A stretch of 64,000 bases of DNA from Candidatus Poribacteria bacterium (GTDB lineage Bacteria > Poribacteria > WGA-4E > GCA-2687025), in contig JABGQA010000088.1 in NCBI GenBank assembly GCA_018644665.1, positions 62,001 through 126,000 of the forward strand, given 5' to 3'. The notes under the pieces were generated by a model. That model made no database searches and was not told the origin of the DNA. It saw only the letters and a program-made list of their open reading frames with translations. Positions within the stretch are counted from its first letter, which is position 1; each line of letters starts with the position of its first letter. Positions 1-8,279 of this stretch are shown here, piece by piece. A program made the translations under genes and the position numbers.

Positions 1-1
1 G

Positions 2-1075
2 AAGGATTCCGAGAGTTGGACGACGTTCCAGAGCCGCGCGCACCTTGACGGAGAGGAAGTGCGCGCCCTCGCAGTCGACGAGCGGTACGTCTGGGTCGGC
101 ACAGACCGGGACACCTCACGCTACGACAAACGCTACGGCGTTTGGAATCGCACTCGGCTCGGCCGCCGCAACAGCCTCGGGGGCGCCACCGCGTTAGCCG
201 TGGACCCGCGCTACCTGTGGATGGGCACTGCAGGCAAAGGACTGGGCCGGTACGACAAGATCACCGACCGTTGGTTCGTCTGGGGCGCCGAGGACGGCCT
301 GGTGGGCGACAAGGTCAGGGCCATCGCGGTGGATGAGACCAACGTGTGGATCGGCGCCGCCGGAGGCGTGGGCAAACTGACCCGCTTATCGGACACGTTC
401 ACGGGGTGGGTGAACTACACGTCGGCGATGAGCCTGACAGCCGACGAGCTCACACGCGAGTACTCCGAGAGTCTGGTCTCCAACGACGTGTGGTCGCTTG
501 CCGTCCAGGGCGATAAGGTCTGGGTAGGCACGCGGCACGGGGCCAGCCAATACCACGACCGCCGCGACGTGTGGCGTGCGTTCACGACGTCAGACGGCCT
601 CCCAGACAACGAAATCACCGCCGTTTGCGTCGATGGCGCGGATACCTACTTCGCGCACAACGCGGGCGTGTCCGTGTATCACACAGGCTTGGACGCATGG
701 GATCACTACGCCAACTTAGGCGAAGGCCCACTCGTAGGCGAGCATATCAGCACGGCGGTGGCTGGGCCCGACGCTATATGGTTCGGCACGCTAGACGCAG
801 GAGTCATGCGCCTCGATAAAGCAGCCCGCAAGTGGACGCAATTGGGCGTCGCTGAGGGACTCCCTCACCGCAGTGTGCTTTCGCTAGCCATGGATGGATT
901 GCAGCTCTGGGTCGGTACGCATCGCGGGCTGGCGCGGTACGACACCCGCACAGACGGGATCGTGGTGTTCATGCCCTACGGAGATTCCGAGGATCTACAG
1001 CGCATGGTGAGAACGACCACGATGGAAGAGGTGCGACGGGACGGCTCGGCGCCGGAAAGCCCCGGCGGCCGCTGA
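2..1075 (+). CDS. Beta-propeller repeat protein (two-component-regulator-propeller type), 5' end outside window
   Basis: The reading frame is open from the first bases of the window, so the true start lies upstream; 357 codons are visible. The protein is a run of roughly 40-residue blade repeats, each with a core resembling V-x-x-x-W-V/I-G-T followed by R-Y-D-K or similar (WVGTDRD, WMGTAGKG, WIGAAGG, WVGTRHG, WFGTLDAG, WVGTHRG). These match the periplasmic ligand-sensing propeller blades of hybrid two-component sensors and related secreted proteins. No membrane segment, kinase or catalytic motif is present in the visible part, and the C-terminus is short and hydrophilic. Repeat identity is clear; role (sensor domain, adhesin or scaffold) cannot be decided without the N-terminus. 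A GTG at 59 is an internal candidate only. Confidence 0.8.
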   Translation, partial: KDSESWTTFQSRAHLDGEEVRALAVDERYVWVGTDRDTSRYDKRYGVWNRTRLGRRNSLGGATALAVDPRYLWMGTAGKGLGRYDKITDRWFVWGAEDGLVGDKVRAIAVDETNVWIGAAGGVGKLTRLSDTFTGWVNYTSAMSLTADELTREYSESLVSNDVWSLAVQGDKVWVGTRHGASQYHDRRDVWRAFTTSDGLPDNEITAVCVDGADTYFAHNAGVSVYHTGLDAWDHYANLGEGPLVGEHISTAVAGPDAIWFGTLDAGVMRLDKAARKWTQLGVAEGLPHRSVLSLAMDGLQLWVGTHRGLARYDTRTDGIVVFMPYGDSEDLQRMVRTTTMEEVRRDGSAPESPGGR

Positions 1076-1328
1076 TGTGGAGTATCTCCCGTTCTGTTGC
1101 GTCAGTGCGAAGATGACAAGATCGGCGTCGTTCTCTCACGTGTGCGAGGGGCATACGCCGTAACGCTTGACGATCCCCTTCGTTCGTCACAGCAGAGAAT
1201 GGCTCTCCGAGGGAGCCGGCAAGACCGCGAAAGGGCTGAGCCCACCTTCGCACCGCTCGGTCGATCTCGTATCGACACTCCTTTCTGCCTGTCCGCGTGG
1301 TCAGCAGGCGCATCGAAAGGGGTGTAGT

Positions 1329-3164
1329 ATGTCCGCACGTCGCAACCTGCCCACGCGTCCGAATATCGAACAGCTCAAGAACCAGGCGAAGGATCTTCGC
1401 GCATCGCACAGATCCGGCAGTCCCGCATCCATCCCACGTCTGAGGGATCACCTGCCTAGCCTATCAGGGGCATCCGACGCCGCGGTTCTGGCGGCGAAGT
1501 TCTCGCTGTTGGATGCGCAGTTGGTCGTCGCTCGCGAGTACGGCTTCGACAACTGGCACATGCTCGTCGAACACGTCGAATCATCGGCACATCCGCCGGC
1601 TCCGACTGATCCGGCGGCGGACCCAAAGACTCTCCGTATCGCGCAATTGGTGCGCGACGGTCTGATGAGTCCGCGGGAGGCGGAGTATGTCCGCGACGGC
1701 AGCACGGACATGCTCAGAGTGGACATGACAAAGGCCGGCGAATACACGGAGCGCGAACTCGAGTTCATGGACGCGACGATGGTACGCGGCCCGCTGAGGA
1801 GCGGGATATGCGATGTCGACCGAATGCGAGCGCTCCTCGTGGAGGAACCGTCGCTCATCGAAACCGCCGGACCCGCAGCCCTAGCGAAGGCGCTGCAGAC
1901 GAACGGATCACTGCCGGCGGTCGAGCTTCTGATGCGGCGCGGCGTCTCGCGGCTGACGCTGAACCCGTTCGAATACAACGAACTGTCGGAGGCCGTGAGC
2001 CCCGACAACCTTGACGGCCTGCGAGCGGTGTTCGACGCTGGGTTCGCGGATGCATCCTATATCCAAGAGCAATGGGCTCACTCGGGATGGCCTGCCCACG
2101 TCGGGTTGCTGTTCTGGGCACGGGAGAGCGTCGAGGCGACCCGATTTCTGCTTGATTACGGCGCCAAAGCGATTCTCGATGAGCCGGACCGAGGCGGCGT
2201 TACCCCGCTGCAGCACATTGTGTACGACTGGCATGGGAGCCGTGGACGGAAGGAAGGCGCGTTCTCGACAGGGCGTCTTTACCTGGAACGCGGCGCGTAC
2301 TACGACCTATTTTCCGCGTGCGGATTCGATGATGTAGAGCGTGTCCGGGAACTCATTGAGGAGAACGTCTCCTGCGTCAACGCCTGCCACGCAAACGGTT
2401 CCGCGCCATTGCACTGGGCCGTGCGGCAGTCGTCCTACGCGTGCGCACAGGTACTGCTCGATAGCGGCGCGGAGGCCAATGCGGTCTATCCGTCGCTGGG
2501 TTGGACGCCCCTCCACTGGGCGACGGACCTCGAAGTCATCCGCTTACTCGTTGATCACGGCGCGGACATCAATGCGCAGGACAGGAAAGGACGGACGGCC
2601 CTCCACATCGCGACGTACCAGAGCGACAGAGCACTTGCGGAAGGCTTGCTCGCTCTGGGACCAGACACGACGCTCCGGAACAGGAGTGGGAAGACCGCAT
2701 TCGAAGTCGCGCGGATACACTGCGCGTACTTACGCCCGACGAAATCCGGCGAGAGAGGCTGGCCGGGGCCTGACGTACCGCTCACAATCTTTGAGGTCTT
2801 CGATCTGCCGGGGGTGGGCAAGAAGACGGTGCGAACGCTTCATGAGCAACACGGTGTGCAGTCGCTCGATGATGTCAAACGAATGGCCCAGGACGGTTCG
2901 CTCGTCGAGGTGCGCGGCATCTCCAAGAAGACGTTCGAGAATCTTCGCGGGATGTTCGATCTTGCCCTCACGTTGGAAGCTGTTGGAGTATCGGATTTCA
3001 GCGTGGAGACGATGTGGGCGCTTTACGGAGTGCGAGGAGTGAGATCGCTAGACGATCTAGAGCGCATGCTACACGACGGCTCGCTGGCTGCGCCGCGCGT
3101 CGGTGGGATCGACAACCGCACCATCGACGCCATCCGAGAAGCGTTGGGACGTCAGCTCAAGTGA
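1329..3164 (+). CDS. Ankyrin-repeat protein with C-terminal helix-hairpin-helix region
   Basis: 611 residues from ATG 1329, chosen because a purine-rich GAAAGGGG lies just upstream and because the N-terminus (LPTRPNIEQLKNQAKDL) is the conserved opening of a family of bacterial ankyrin proteins; the frame is open to 1167 but the extra residues look random. Residues about 140-480 contain ankyrin-like repeats, clearest at NGSAPLHWAVRQSS, LGWTPLHWATD and KGRTALHIATYQSD. Residues about 487-600 form two helix-hairpin-helix-like units (LPGVGKKTVRTLHEQHG and VRGISKKTF), the fold used for non-specific DNA binding in DNA polymerase X and repair proteins. A DNA-associated protein-binding role is inference. 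It is monocistronic as far as can be seen. Confidence 0.82.
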   Translation: MSARRNLPTRPNIEQLKNQAKDLRASHRSGSPASIPRLRDHLPSLSGASDAAVLAAKFSLLDAQLVVAREYGFDNWHMLVEHVESSAHPPAPTDPAADPKTLRIAQLVRDGLMSPREAEYVRDGSTDMLRVDMTKAGEYTERELEFMDATMVRGPLRSGICDVDRMRALLVEEPSLIETAGPAALAKALQTNGSLPAVELLMRRGVSRLTLNPFEYNELSEAVSPDNLDGLRAVFDAGFADASYIQEQWAHSGWPAHVGLLFWARESVEATRFLLDYGAKAILDEPDRGGVTPLQHIVYDWHGSRGRKEGAFSTGRLYLERGAYYDLFSACGFDDVERVRELIEENVSCVNACHANGSAPLHWAVRQSSYACAQVLLDSGAEANAVYPSLGWTPLHWATDLEVIRLLVDHGADINAQDRKGRTALHIATYQSDRALAEGLLALGPDTTLRNRSGKTAFEVARIHCAYLRPTKSGERGWPGPDVPLTIFEVFDLPGVGKKTVRTLHEQHGVQSLDDVKRMAQDGSLVEVRGISKKTFENLRGMFDLALTLEAVGVSDFSVETMWALYGVRGVRSLDDLERMLHDGSLAAPRVGGIDNRTIDAIREALGRQLK

Positions 3165-3518
3165 CACGTTGTCCCGTTCCTGCGATGGGGATTTCCCCGC
3201 GCGCAGGGCTCGGAGGCGCGCGTGCCTGACGGCGGCTCGCTATCCATGAGATCTGTCGATCGACGGAATGCGGCTTGCCGTCTGCCCAGCCAACTTCGGC
3301 GTGCCAGAGTATCAGCAAGCCAGCGCGAGGGCGTCGGCCTGTGATGGGCCGACCACCGTGGACGTTCCGTCCCATGGGAACATGCGCGTCGGATGACCAG
3401 ACGGTGGCAGGCGGGCCCTCATAGGGCGTAGGACGATCAACGCCGTAGTGCATCCCACCACCGGTATGGTCGTGAGCCGCGCGATGTATGAGGAGGAGAC
3501 TCGGAGAGGACTGCGTCC
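3165..3518. other. Intergenic stretch with possible gene relic on the minus strand
   Basis: No convincing gene. A GC-rich inverted repeat (CGCGCGC at 3198-3204 pairing with GCGCGCG at 3216-3222) follows the ankyrin-HhH stop and could end transcription, but there is no T tract. The minus strand is open from 3552 to 3157 and encodes patches that look protein-like (for example LLILWHAEVGWADGKPHSVD). I recognise no family; it may be a relic or chance. The purine-rich AGGAGGAG at 3491-3498 and GAGAGGA at 3504-3510 precede the ABC transporter. Confidence 0.4.
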
Positions 3519-5267
3519 CTGCATTCGGTCGAGACGACACGCTACCGCACACTACTCGCCGAATACCTGCGTCCGCAGTGGCGCAAGGTGGCCCTGCTGT
3601 CGGCGTTGCTCCTGGCGGGTGTCGGGCTGAACCTGCTGCGCCCGCAGATCGTGCGCCACTTCATCGACGAGGCACGTGCCGGCGCCGCCGTTCGCAGCCT
3701 GATCATGGCGGGGTGCGTTCTGCTGGGGGCAGGCGTCGCAGGTCAGATCGTGCAGGTCATGGGGTCGTACGTCGCCGAGAACGTCGGCTGGATCGCGACG
3801 AACCTTCTACGCGCGGATCTGGCCCTCCACTGCCTACGGCTCGATCTCCGCTTTCACAACGACCGCACGCCGGGAGAGATGATCGAGCGGGTCGACGGCG
3901 ACGTCACCGCTCTGTCCAACTTCCTCTCGCAGTTCATCTTGCAGATCGTCGGGAACGCCCTGTTCCTCGCCGGCGCCTTGGTGATGATATGGATCGAGGA
4001 CTGGCAGCTCGGTCTCACGCTCACTCTGTTCGCCGCGGCCACCATCGCGATCCTCATCAAGCTTCGCCACATCGCCGTCCCGGCGTTCGAGGCGGAACGC
4101 GAGGCGTTCGCGACCCAGTTTGGCGTTATCGAAGAGCGACTCGCCGGGGTCGAGGACATCCGAACCAACGGCGGGGACGGCTACACGATGAACCGCCTGT
4201 ACGCCGTCATGGGCGACGCGTACGCGAAGGTGAAGAAATCGGCGATCCTGGGACACGTCGTGTACGGGACGGCGGACGCGCTGTTCGCGCTGAGCTACCT
4301 GATCGTGTTGGGCTTCGGGATCGTGCGGTACCGCGAGGGCGCGTTCACCATCGGGTCCGTGTACCTGGTCTTCCACTACACGGGCATGCTGCAGATGCCC
4401 CTCCAGCAACTGACGCGGCAATTGCAGGACCTCCAGAGCGCCACCGCGGGCATCGTGCGCATCGACGAGCTGTACAAGACAAAGAGCGCCCTGGTCGAGA
4501 ACGGCACGGCGCGGATTCCGACCGGCGCGCTGTCCGTGCAGTTCGATGACGTCTCGTTCCGGTACGTCGAGGATGAGCCGGTGCTGCGGGATGTCGCGTT
4601 CGAACTCGGGTCGGGACAGACTCTCGGACTGCTGGGACGGACGGGCAGCGGGAAGACGACCATCACGCGGCTGCTGTTCCGGCTGTACGACCCGGACGAA
4701 GGCAGCGTGCGTCTTGGGGGCGTCGATCTGCGGGACGCGTCGGTCGAAGCGGCGCGACATCGCGTGGGGATGGTGACGCAGGATGTACAGCTCTTCAACG
4801 CCAGCGTGCGCGACAACCTGACGCTCTTCGACTCCTCCGTCCCCACGGCGCATATCCAAGCCGTGCTGAGCGACCTCGGCATGATGGACTGGGTGACTGG
4901 GCTGTCGGACGGCCTCGACACGCGCCTGGACGCGACCGGCGCGGGGCTGTCGGCGGGGCAGGCGCAGCTTCTGGCGTTCGCGCGCGTGTTCGTGAAGGAC
5001 CCCGGGGTGGTGATCCTCGACGAGCCGTCCTCGCGACTCGATCCGGCGACCGAACGACAGTTGGACCACGCCGTGTCGCGACTGCTCGAAGGACGCACCG
5101 GGATCATCATCGCCCACCGGCTCTCTACCGTCCGTCGGGTGGACAACATACTGATCCTCGACTCGGGTCGTGTCGCGGAGCACGGAGAACGCGAGCGCCT
5201 GGCGGCCGATCCCGATTCGAGATTCGCTCAGCTTCTGCGGACGGGGCTCGAGGACGAGCTGGCATGA
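3519..5267 (+). CDS. ABC exporter subunit A (membrane + ATPase half-transporter)
   Basis: An ABCB-type half-transporter: about six membrane helices then a nucleotide-binding domain. In a 582-residue reading, Walker A GRTGSGKT is at 373-380, the signature is LSAGQ at 477-481 (third residue altered from LSGGQ), Walker B VVILDEP at 497-503 keeps the catalytic glutamate E502, and the switch histidine is in IIIAHRLST. The first standard start in frame is GTG 3588, but the 23 codons before it (encoding [16 protein letters not shown]) look like a normal exporter N-terminus, so I place the start at CTG 3519, eight bases after GAGAGGA; a sequencing indel upstream is the alternative. The stop overlaps the next gene by four bases, so the two are co-translated and probably form a heterodimer. 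Confidence 0.88.
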   Translation: MHSVETTRYRTLLAEYLRPQWRKVALLSALLLAGVGLNLLRPQIVRHFIDEARAGAAVRSLIMAGCVLLGAGVAGQIVQVMGSYVAENVGWIATNLLRADLALHCLRLDLRFHNDRTPGEMIERVDGDVTALSNFLSQFILQIVGNALFLAGALVMIWIEDWQLGLTLTLFAAATIAILIKLRHIAVPAFEAEREAFATQFGVIEERLAGVEDIRTNGGDGYTMNRLYAVMGDAYAKVKKSAILGHVVYGTADALFALSYLIVLGFGIVRYREGAFTIGSVYLVFHYTGMLQMPLQQLTRQLQDLQSATAGIVRIDELYKTKSALVENGTARIPTGALSVQFDDVSFRYVEDEPVLRDVAFELGSGQTLGLLGRTGSGKTTITRLLFRLYDPDEGSVRLGGVDLRDASVEAARHRVGMVTQDVQLFNASVRDNLTLFDSSVPTAHIQAVLSDLGMMDWVTGLSDGLDTRLDATGAGLSAGQAQLLAFARVFVKDPGVVILDEPSSRLDPATERQLDHAVSRLLEGRTGIIIAHRLSTVRRVDNILILDSGRVAEHGERERLAADPDSRFAQLLRTGLEDELA

Positions 5268-7042
5268 CGATGTGGCACGTTCTCTGGCGACTCATCCGCT
5301 ACCGTCCCTGGCTGTATGTCCTCAGCATCCTGCTGTGGGGCCTCGACGATGTGGTCCCCATCGTCACCGGTCTGCTGGGTCGCGAGTTCTTCGACGCGCT
5401 TACCGGCGAGGCGGTCGTCGGCTGGAACCCGTGGACGTTGCTCGTGCTGTTCGTCATGATCCGCCTGGCGAATACCGGATGGCTTTTCGGCGCCGTCGCG
5501 GCGTGGTCTCGGTGTTGGTGGCCGATCGAATGTCTGCTGCGCAAGAACCTGATGACCGCGATCCTCAAGACGCGCCACGCGCGGCATGTCGCCGACCATT
5601 CCGGGGAGATCACCAACCGATTCCGAGGCGATGTCGGCAGCGTCGCGATACCTTACGAGAACTGGGTCGACCTCTGGGGCAACCTGTTCCACTCGGGGTT
5701 CGCCCTTGTCGTGCTCCTGCGTACGGATTGGCTGATCGCCGTGATCGCCGTCGCGCCGGCGTTGGGGATCGTCGCCGCGCTTCAGTTCATCCACCCCCTG
5801 TTCCGCAAGTACCGGACGCGCAATCGGCAGACGACCGAAACGGCGACCGCGTTCGTCGGGGAGATGTTCCGGAACGTGCTCGCCGTGAAGTCGGGGACGG
5901 GCGAGCCGCGCATCGTAGAGCGATATCGCGAGCTGAACGACGAGCGTCGAAAGGCGACCCTGAAGGACAAGGTGATCGGGGATTCGTTCAGCGCGCTGCA
6001 GTGGAACCTCGTGCATCTGACCACAGGACTCGTCCTGATCGTATCGGCGACGAAGATGCGTTCGGGCGTCTTCACGGTCGGCGATTTCGCGCTGTTCATG
6101 GCGTTCGTGCCGACCGTGGGGCGAGGGTTGGGTATGATCGGCGTGGTGGCAACGGGGCACATCCGCGCGACGGTGTCGTGGAAGCGACTGGTCGAGACGG
6201 TACCGGACGCAGAGCCGGGATCGCTCGTCGGCGATGGGCCGCTCTACCTGGACGGCGATCTCCCCGCGCTACCGACTCCCGCGCGCACGCACGCAGCCCG
6301 ACTGGAGGAACTCGCCATATCGGGGTTGACCTACCTGTATCCCGACTCCACGAACGGCATCCACGACGTGACGCTCCGCATGCAGCGGGGATCGTTCACC
6401 GTCGTCACGGGACGCATCGGCTCCGGGAAGACGACGCTCGTGCAGGCGCTCTTGGGTGTGTTGCCCAAGGACTCGGGGGAGATTCATTGGAACGGGGAGA
6501 TCGTCAAGGAGCCGGCGTCGCACTTCACGCCGCCGCGCGCCGCGTACACACCGCAGGCGCCCCGGCTATTCGGCGAGCCACTGCGCGACAACATCCTCAT
6601 GGGAATGCCGGGCAGCTCGGACGACCTGGAGCGCGCCATACGCCTTGGGGTCATGGAGAACGATGTCGACGAACTGGACGAGGGACTCGACACACTCGTC
6701 GGCTCGCGCGGCGTCAAGCTCTCGGGCGGGCAGATCCAACGGGCCGCTGCCGCGCGGATGTTCGTTAGGCGGCCGGAACTCCTCGTCTTCGACGACCTGT
6801 CCAGCGCCCTAGATGTGAACACCGAACAGACGATGTGGGAGCGGGTGTTCGAGTCACGCGAGGCCACGTGTCTGGTCGTCTCGCATCGCCGGCCCGTCTT
6901 GCGTCGCGCAGACCACATCCTCGTGCTCAAGGACGGCCGGGTCGAGGCGGAAGGGAAGCTGGACGAACTGCTGGCATCCTGCGAGGAGATGCAGCGCCTG
7001 TGGCGTGGGGAACTCACCCGCGAAGATGAGGCAGAAACCTAG
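5264..7042 (+). CDS. ABC exporter subunit B (membrane + ATPase half-transporter)
   Basis: 592 residues; ATG overlaps the stop of subunit A (ATGA). N-terminal membrane domain followed by an ATPase domain with Walker A GRIGSGKT at 383-390, a canonical LSGGQ signature at 486-490, and Walker [10 protein letters not shown] in which the catalytic glutamate position is aspartate (D511). The switch histidine is in CLVVSHRRP. The distribution of altered motifs between A and B (A: weak signature, good glutamate; B: good signature, missing glutamate) places both defects in the same composite ATP site, the known arrangement in heterodimeric exporters such as TM287/288 and BmrCD. Substrate cannot be predicted. 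The next gene, on the opposite strand, converges 31 bases downstream. Confidence 0.92.
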   Translation: MTMWHVLWRLIRYRPWLYVLSILLWGLDDVVPIVTGLLGREFFDALTGEAVVGWNPWTLLVLFVMIRLANTGWLFGAVAAWSRCWWPIECLLRKNLMTAILKTRHARHVADHSGEITNRFRGDVGSVAIPYENWVDLWGNLFHSGFALVVLLRTDWLIAVIAVAPALGIVAALQFIHPLFRKYRTRNRQTTETATAFVGEMFRNVLAVKSGTGEPRIVERYRELNDERRKATLKDKVIGDSFSALQWNLVHLTTGLVLIVSATKMRSGVFTVGDFALFMAFVPTVGRGLGMIGVVATGHIRATVSWKRLVETVPDAEPGSLVGDGPLYLDGDLPALPTPARTHAARLEELAISGLTYLYPDSTNGIHDVTLRMQRGSFTVVTGRIGSGKTTLVQALLGVLPKDSGEIHWNGEIVKEPASHFTPPRAAYTPQAPRLFGEPLRDNILMGMPGSSDDLERAIRLGVMENDVDELDEGLDTLVGSRGVKLSGGQIQRAAAARMFVRRPELLVFDDLSSALDVNTEQTMWERVFESREATCLVVSHRRPVLRRADHILVLKDGRVEAEGKLDELLASCEEMQRLWRGELTREDEAET

Positions 7043-7073
7043 CAGCCACTACCCGTCTTCGGACGGCGCTATC

Positions 7074-7961
7074 TCAGTCGAAGCGCTTCTGTAGGGAGTA
7101 CGTCCAGTCGGCTGTGTGGTACCCGAAGTTCGAGTAGAACAGCCGCGCGCGGTAGTTCTCCTGGTTCGTGCTGATGACGGCGTGGCGATACCCGGCGTCA
7201 CGCGCCTCGACCAGAGACCGGCGCATCAGATGCTTGCCTAGCCCGGCGCCCTGGAATTCACTGTCGACTCCCAGCCCTACCGTATAGATGCGGTCCTGAG
7301 CCTCATCCACTCGTGAATACTCGCCACAGGAATCACTGTGGCATTCGCCGATGACGTCGCCGTCATGTACCGCCTTGACGCACAGGTTCTGTCTGCGCCC
7401 GCCTCCCGCCTCCCACTCGACGACGATGCCGAACGCGATGTCGACCGGCGCCGGCGCGATCGGGTCGTATTCGGGCCAGTCGAGGTATATCTCGCCGTGC
7501 CGTCGACGATAGTCGTTGTAGTGCAACAGGGCGTGCACGTGTTCGAGGCGATCCGATCCCCAGACGTGGCGCATGTGGTAGATCGGGTATCTGTGGTTCT
7601 GGTGGAACACCTCCATCTGGTCGGCGCCGTACGCTCGGACATGTTCCTCCGCGGCGCCCAGTAGAGCCTGCCCTGCGACGCGCTGACCACGGTCGTACCA
7701 GAAGAAGCGCGTCAGGCCCTGCGGATCGTCGTCGCTGGACGTGACGGCGACGTGGAGGAAACCCACCGGCGCAGAGCCGTCGACCGCGACGAGGACGGCG
7801 TCGTGTGCCAGTCCAGACCGGCTCGCCTCGTCGCCTACGTGCGCCGCTGAGGCGAACTCTTGCGCGGTGATCGGATAGCAGTACGGCAGACTGTGCACCA
7901 ACCGGTTGTACGATGAGGCGAGGTCGGCGGACATGTCGGCGGAATACCGAAGCACTTCCAT
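7074..7961 (-). CDS. GNAT-family N-acetyltransferase
   Basis: 295 residues. The C-terminal half carries a GNAT acetyl-CoA-binding motif: beta-strand YTVGLGVDSEFQGAGLGKHL with the Q/R-x-x-G-x-G/A loop (QGAGLG), followed by NQENYRARLFYSNFGY, the usual N...A..FY..GF segment. The N-terminal half (about 1-140) also has a GNAT-like layout (VLVAVDGSAPVGFLHVAV), so this may be a tandem-GNAT protein with one degenerate domain. The acceptor (protein, small amine, antibiotic) is not indicated. It converges on the ABC exporter and is divergent from the ECF gene at 8280. A perfect 13-bp palindrome overlaps its ribosome-binding region. Confidence 0.85.
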   Translation of the reverse strand: MEVLRYSADMSADLASSYNRLVHSLPYCYPITAQEFASAAHVGDEASRSGLAHDAVLVAVDGSAPVGFLHVAVTSSDDDPQGLTRFFWYDRGQRVAGQALLGAAEEHVRAYGADQMEVFHQNHRYPIYHMRHVWGSDRLEHVHALLHYNDYRRRHGEIYLDWPEYDPIAPAPVDIAFGIVVEWEAGGGRRQNLCVKAVHDGDVIGECHSDSCGEYSRVDEAQDRIYTVGLGVDSEFQGAGLGKHLMRRSLVEARDAGYRHAVISTNQENYRARLFYSNFGYHTADWTYSLQKRFD

Positions 7962-7974
7962 ACAGGAATCCTGT
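7962..7974. promoter_or_regulatory. 13-bp perfect palindrome at the GNAT gene start
   Basis: ACAGGA-A-TCCTGT lies immediately upstream of the minus-strand ATG at 7961 and includes the AGGA that would serve as ribosome-binding site. It could be an operator or a small RNA hairpin limiting initiation. The rest of the divergent 7962-8279 region holds no gene. Confidence 0.4.
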
Positions 7975-8279
7975 CAGGGTGATGAGCGGGCTCAACGGTA
8001 GACTCGGACACCTCCTACTTCAGGCCTCTGCACGGATGCAGGTTCGGTCGGACTCCGCGCATAGCTAGGTTAGCGCCTGCCTGCGGCCTTAACATCATGG
8101 CTATTCCGCCCAATGCGCGGTGTAGCGGCGCGATTCGGGGTTGATCCGTTCCCTTCGGTCCTGCCTGGTAGAGCGTCTGTGACTTTTCCCCGCCAAAACG
8201 CGCGCCGCGATGTGTCCTATAGGGCTAGTGTCCTGCTATCGGTTAAGACGCCGTGGAAAGATGTCGGAAGGGGCTCTCG

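Noticed and set aside
3834-5183. 449-codon open frame opposite the ABC exporter A gene
   Set aside because: Shadow of the plus-strand transporter, which has all ATPase motifs.
5170-6768. 532-codon plus-strand frame within the exporter genes
   Set aside because: Arg/Pro-rich alternative frame; the true frames carry Walker and signature motifs.
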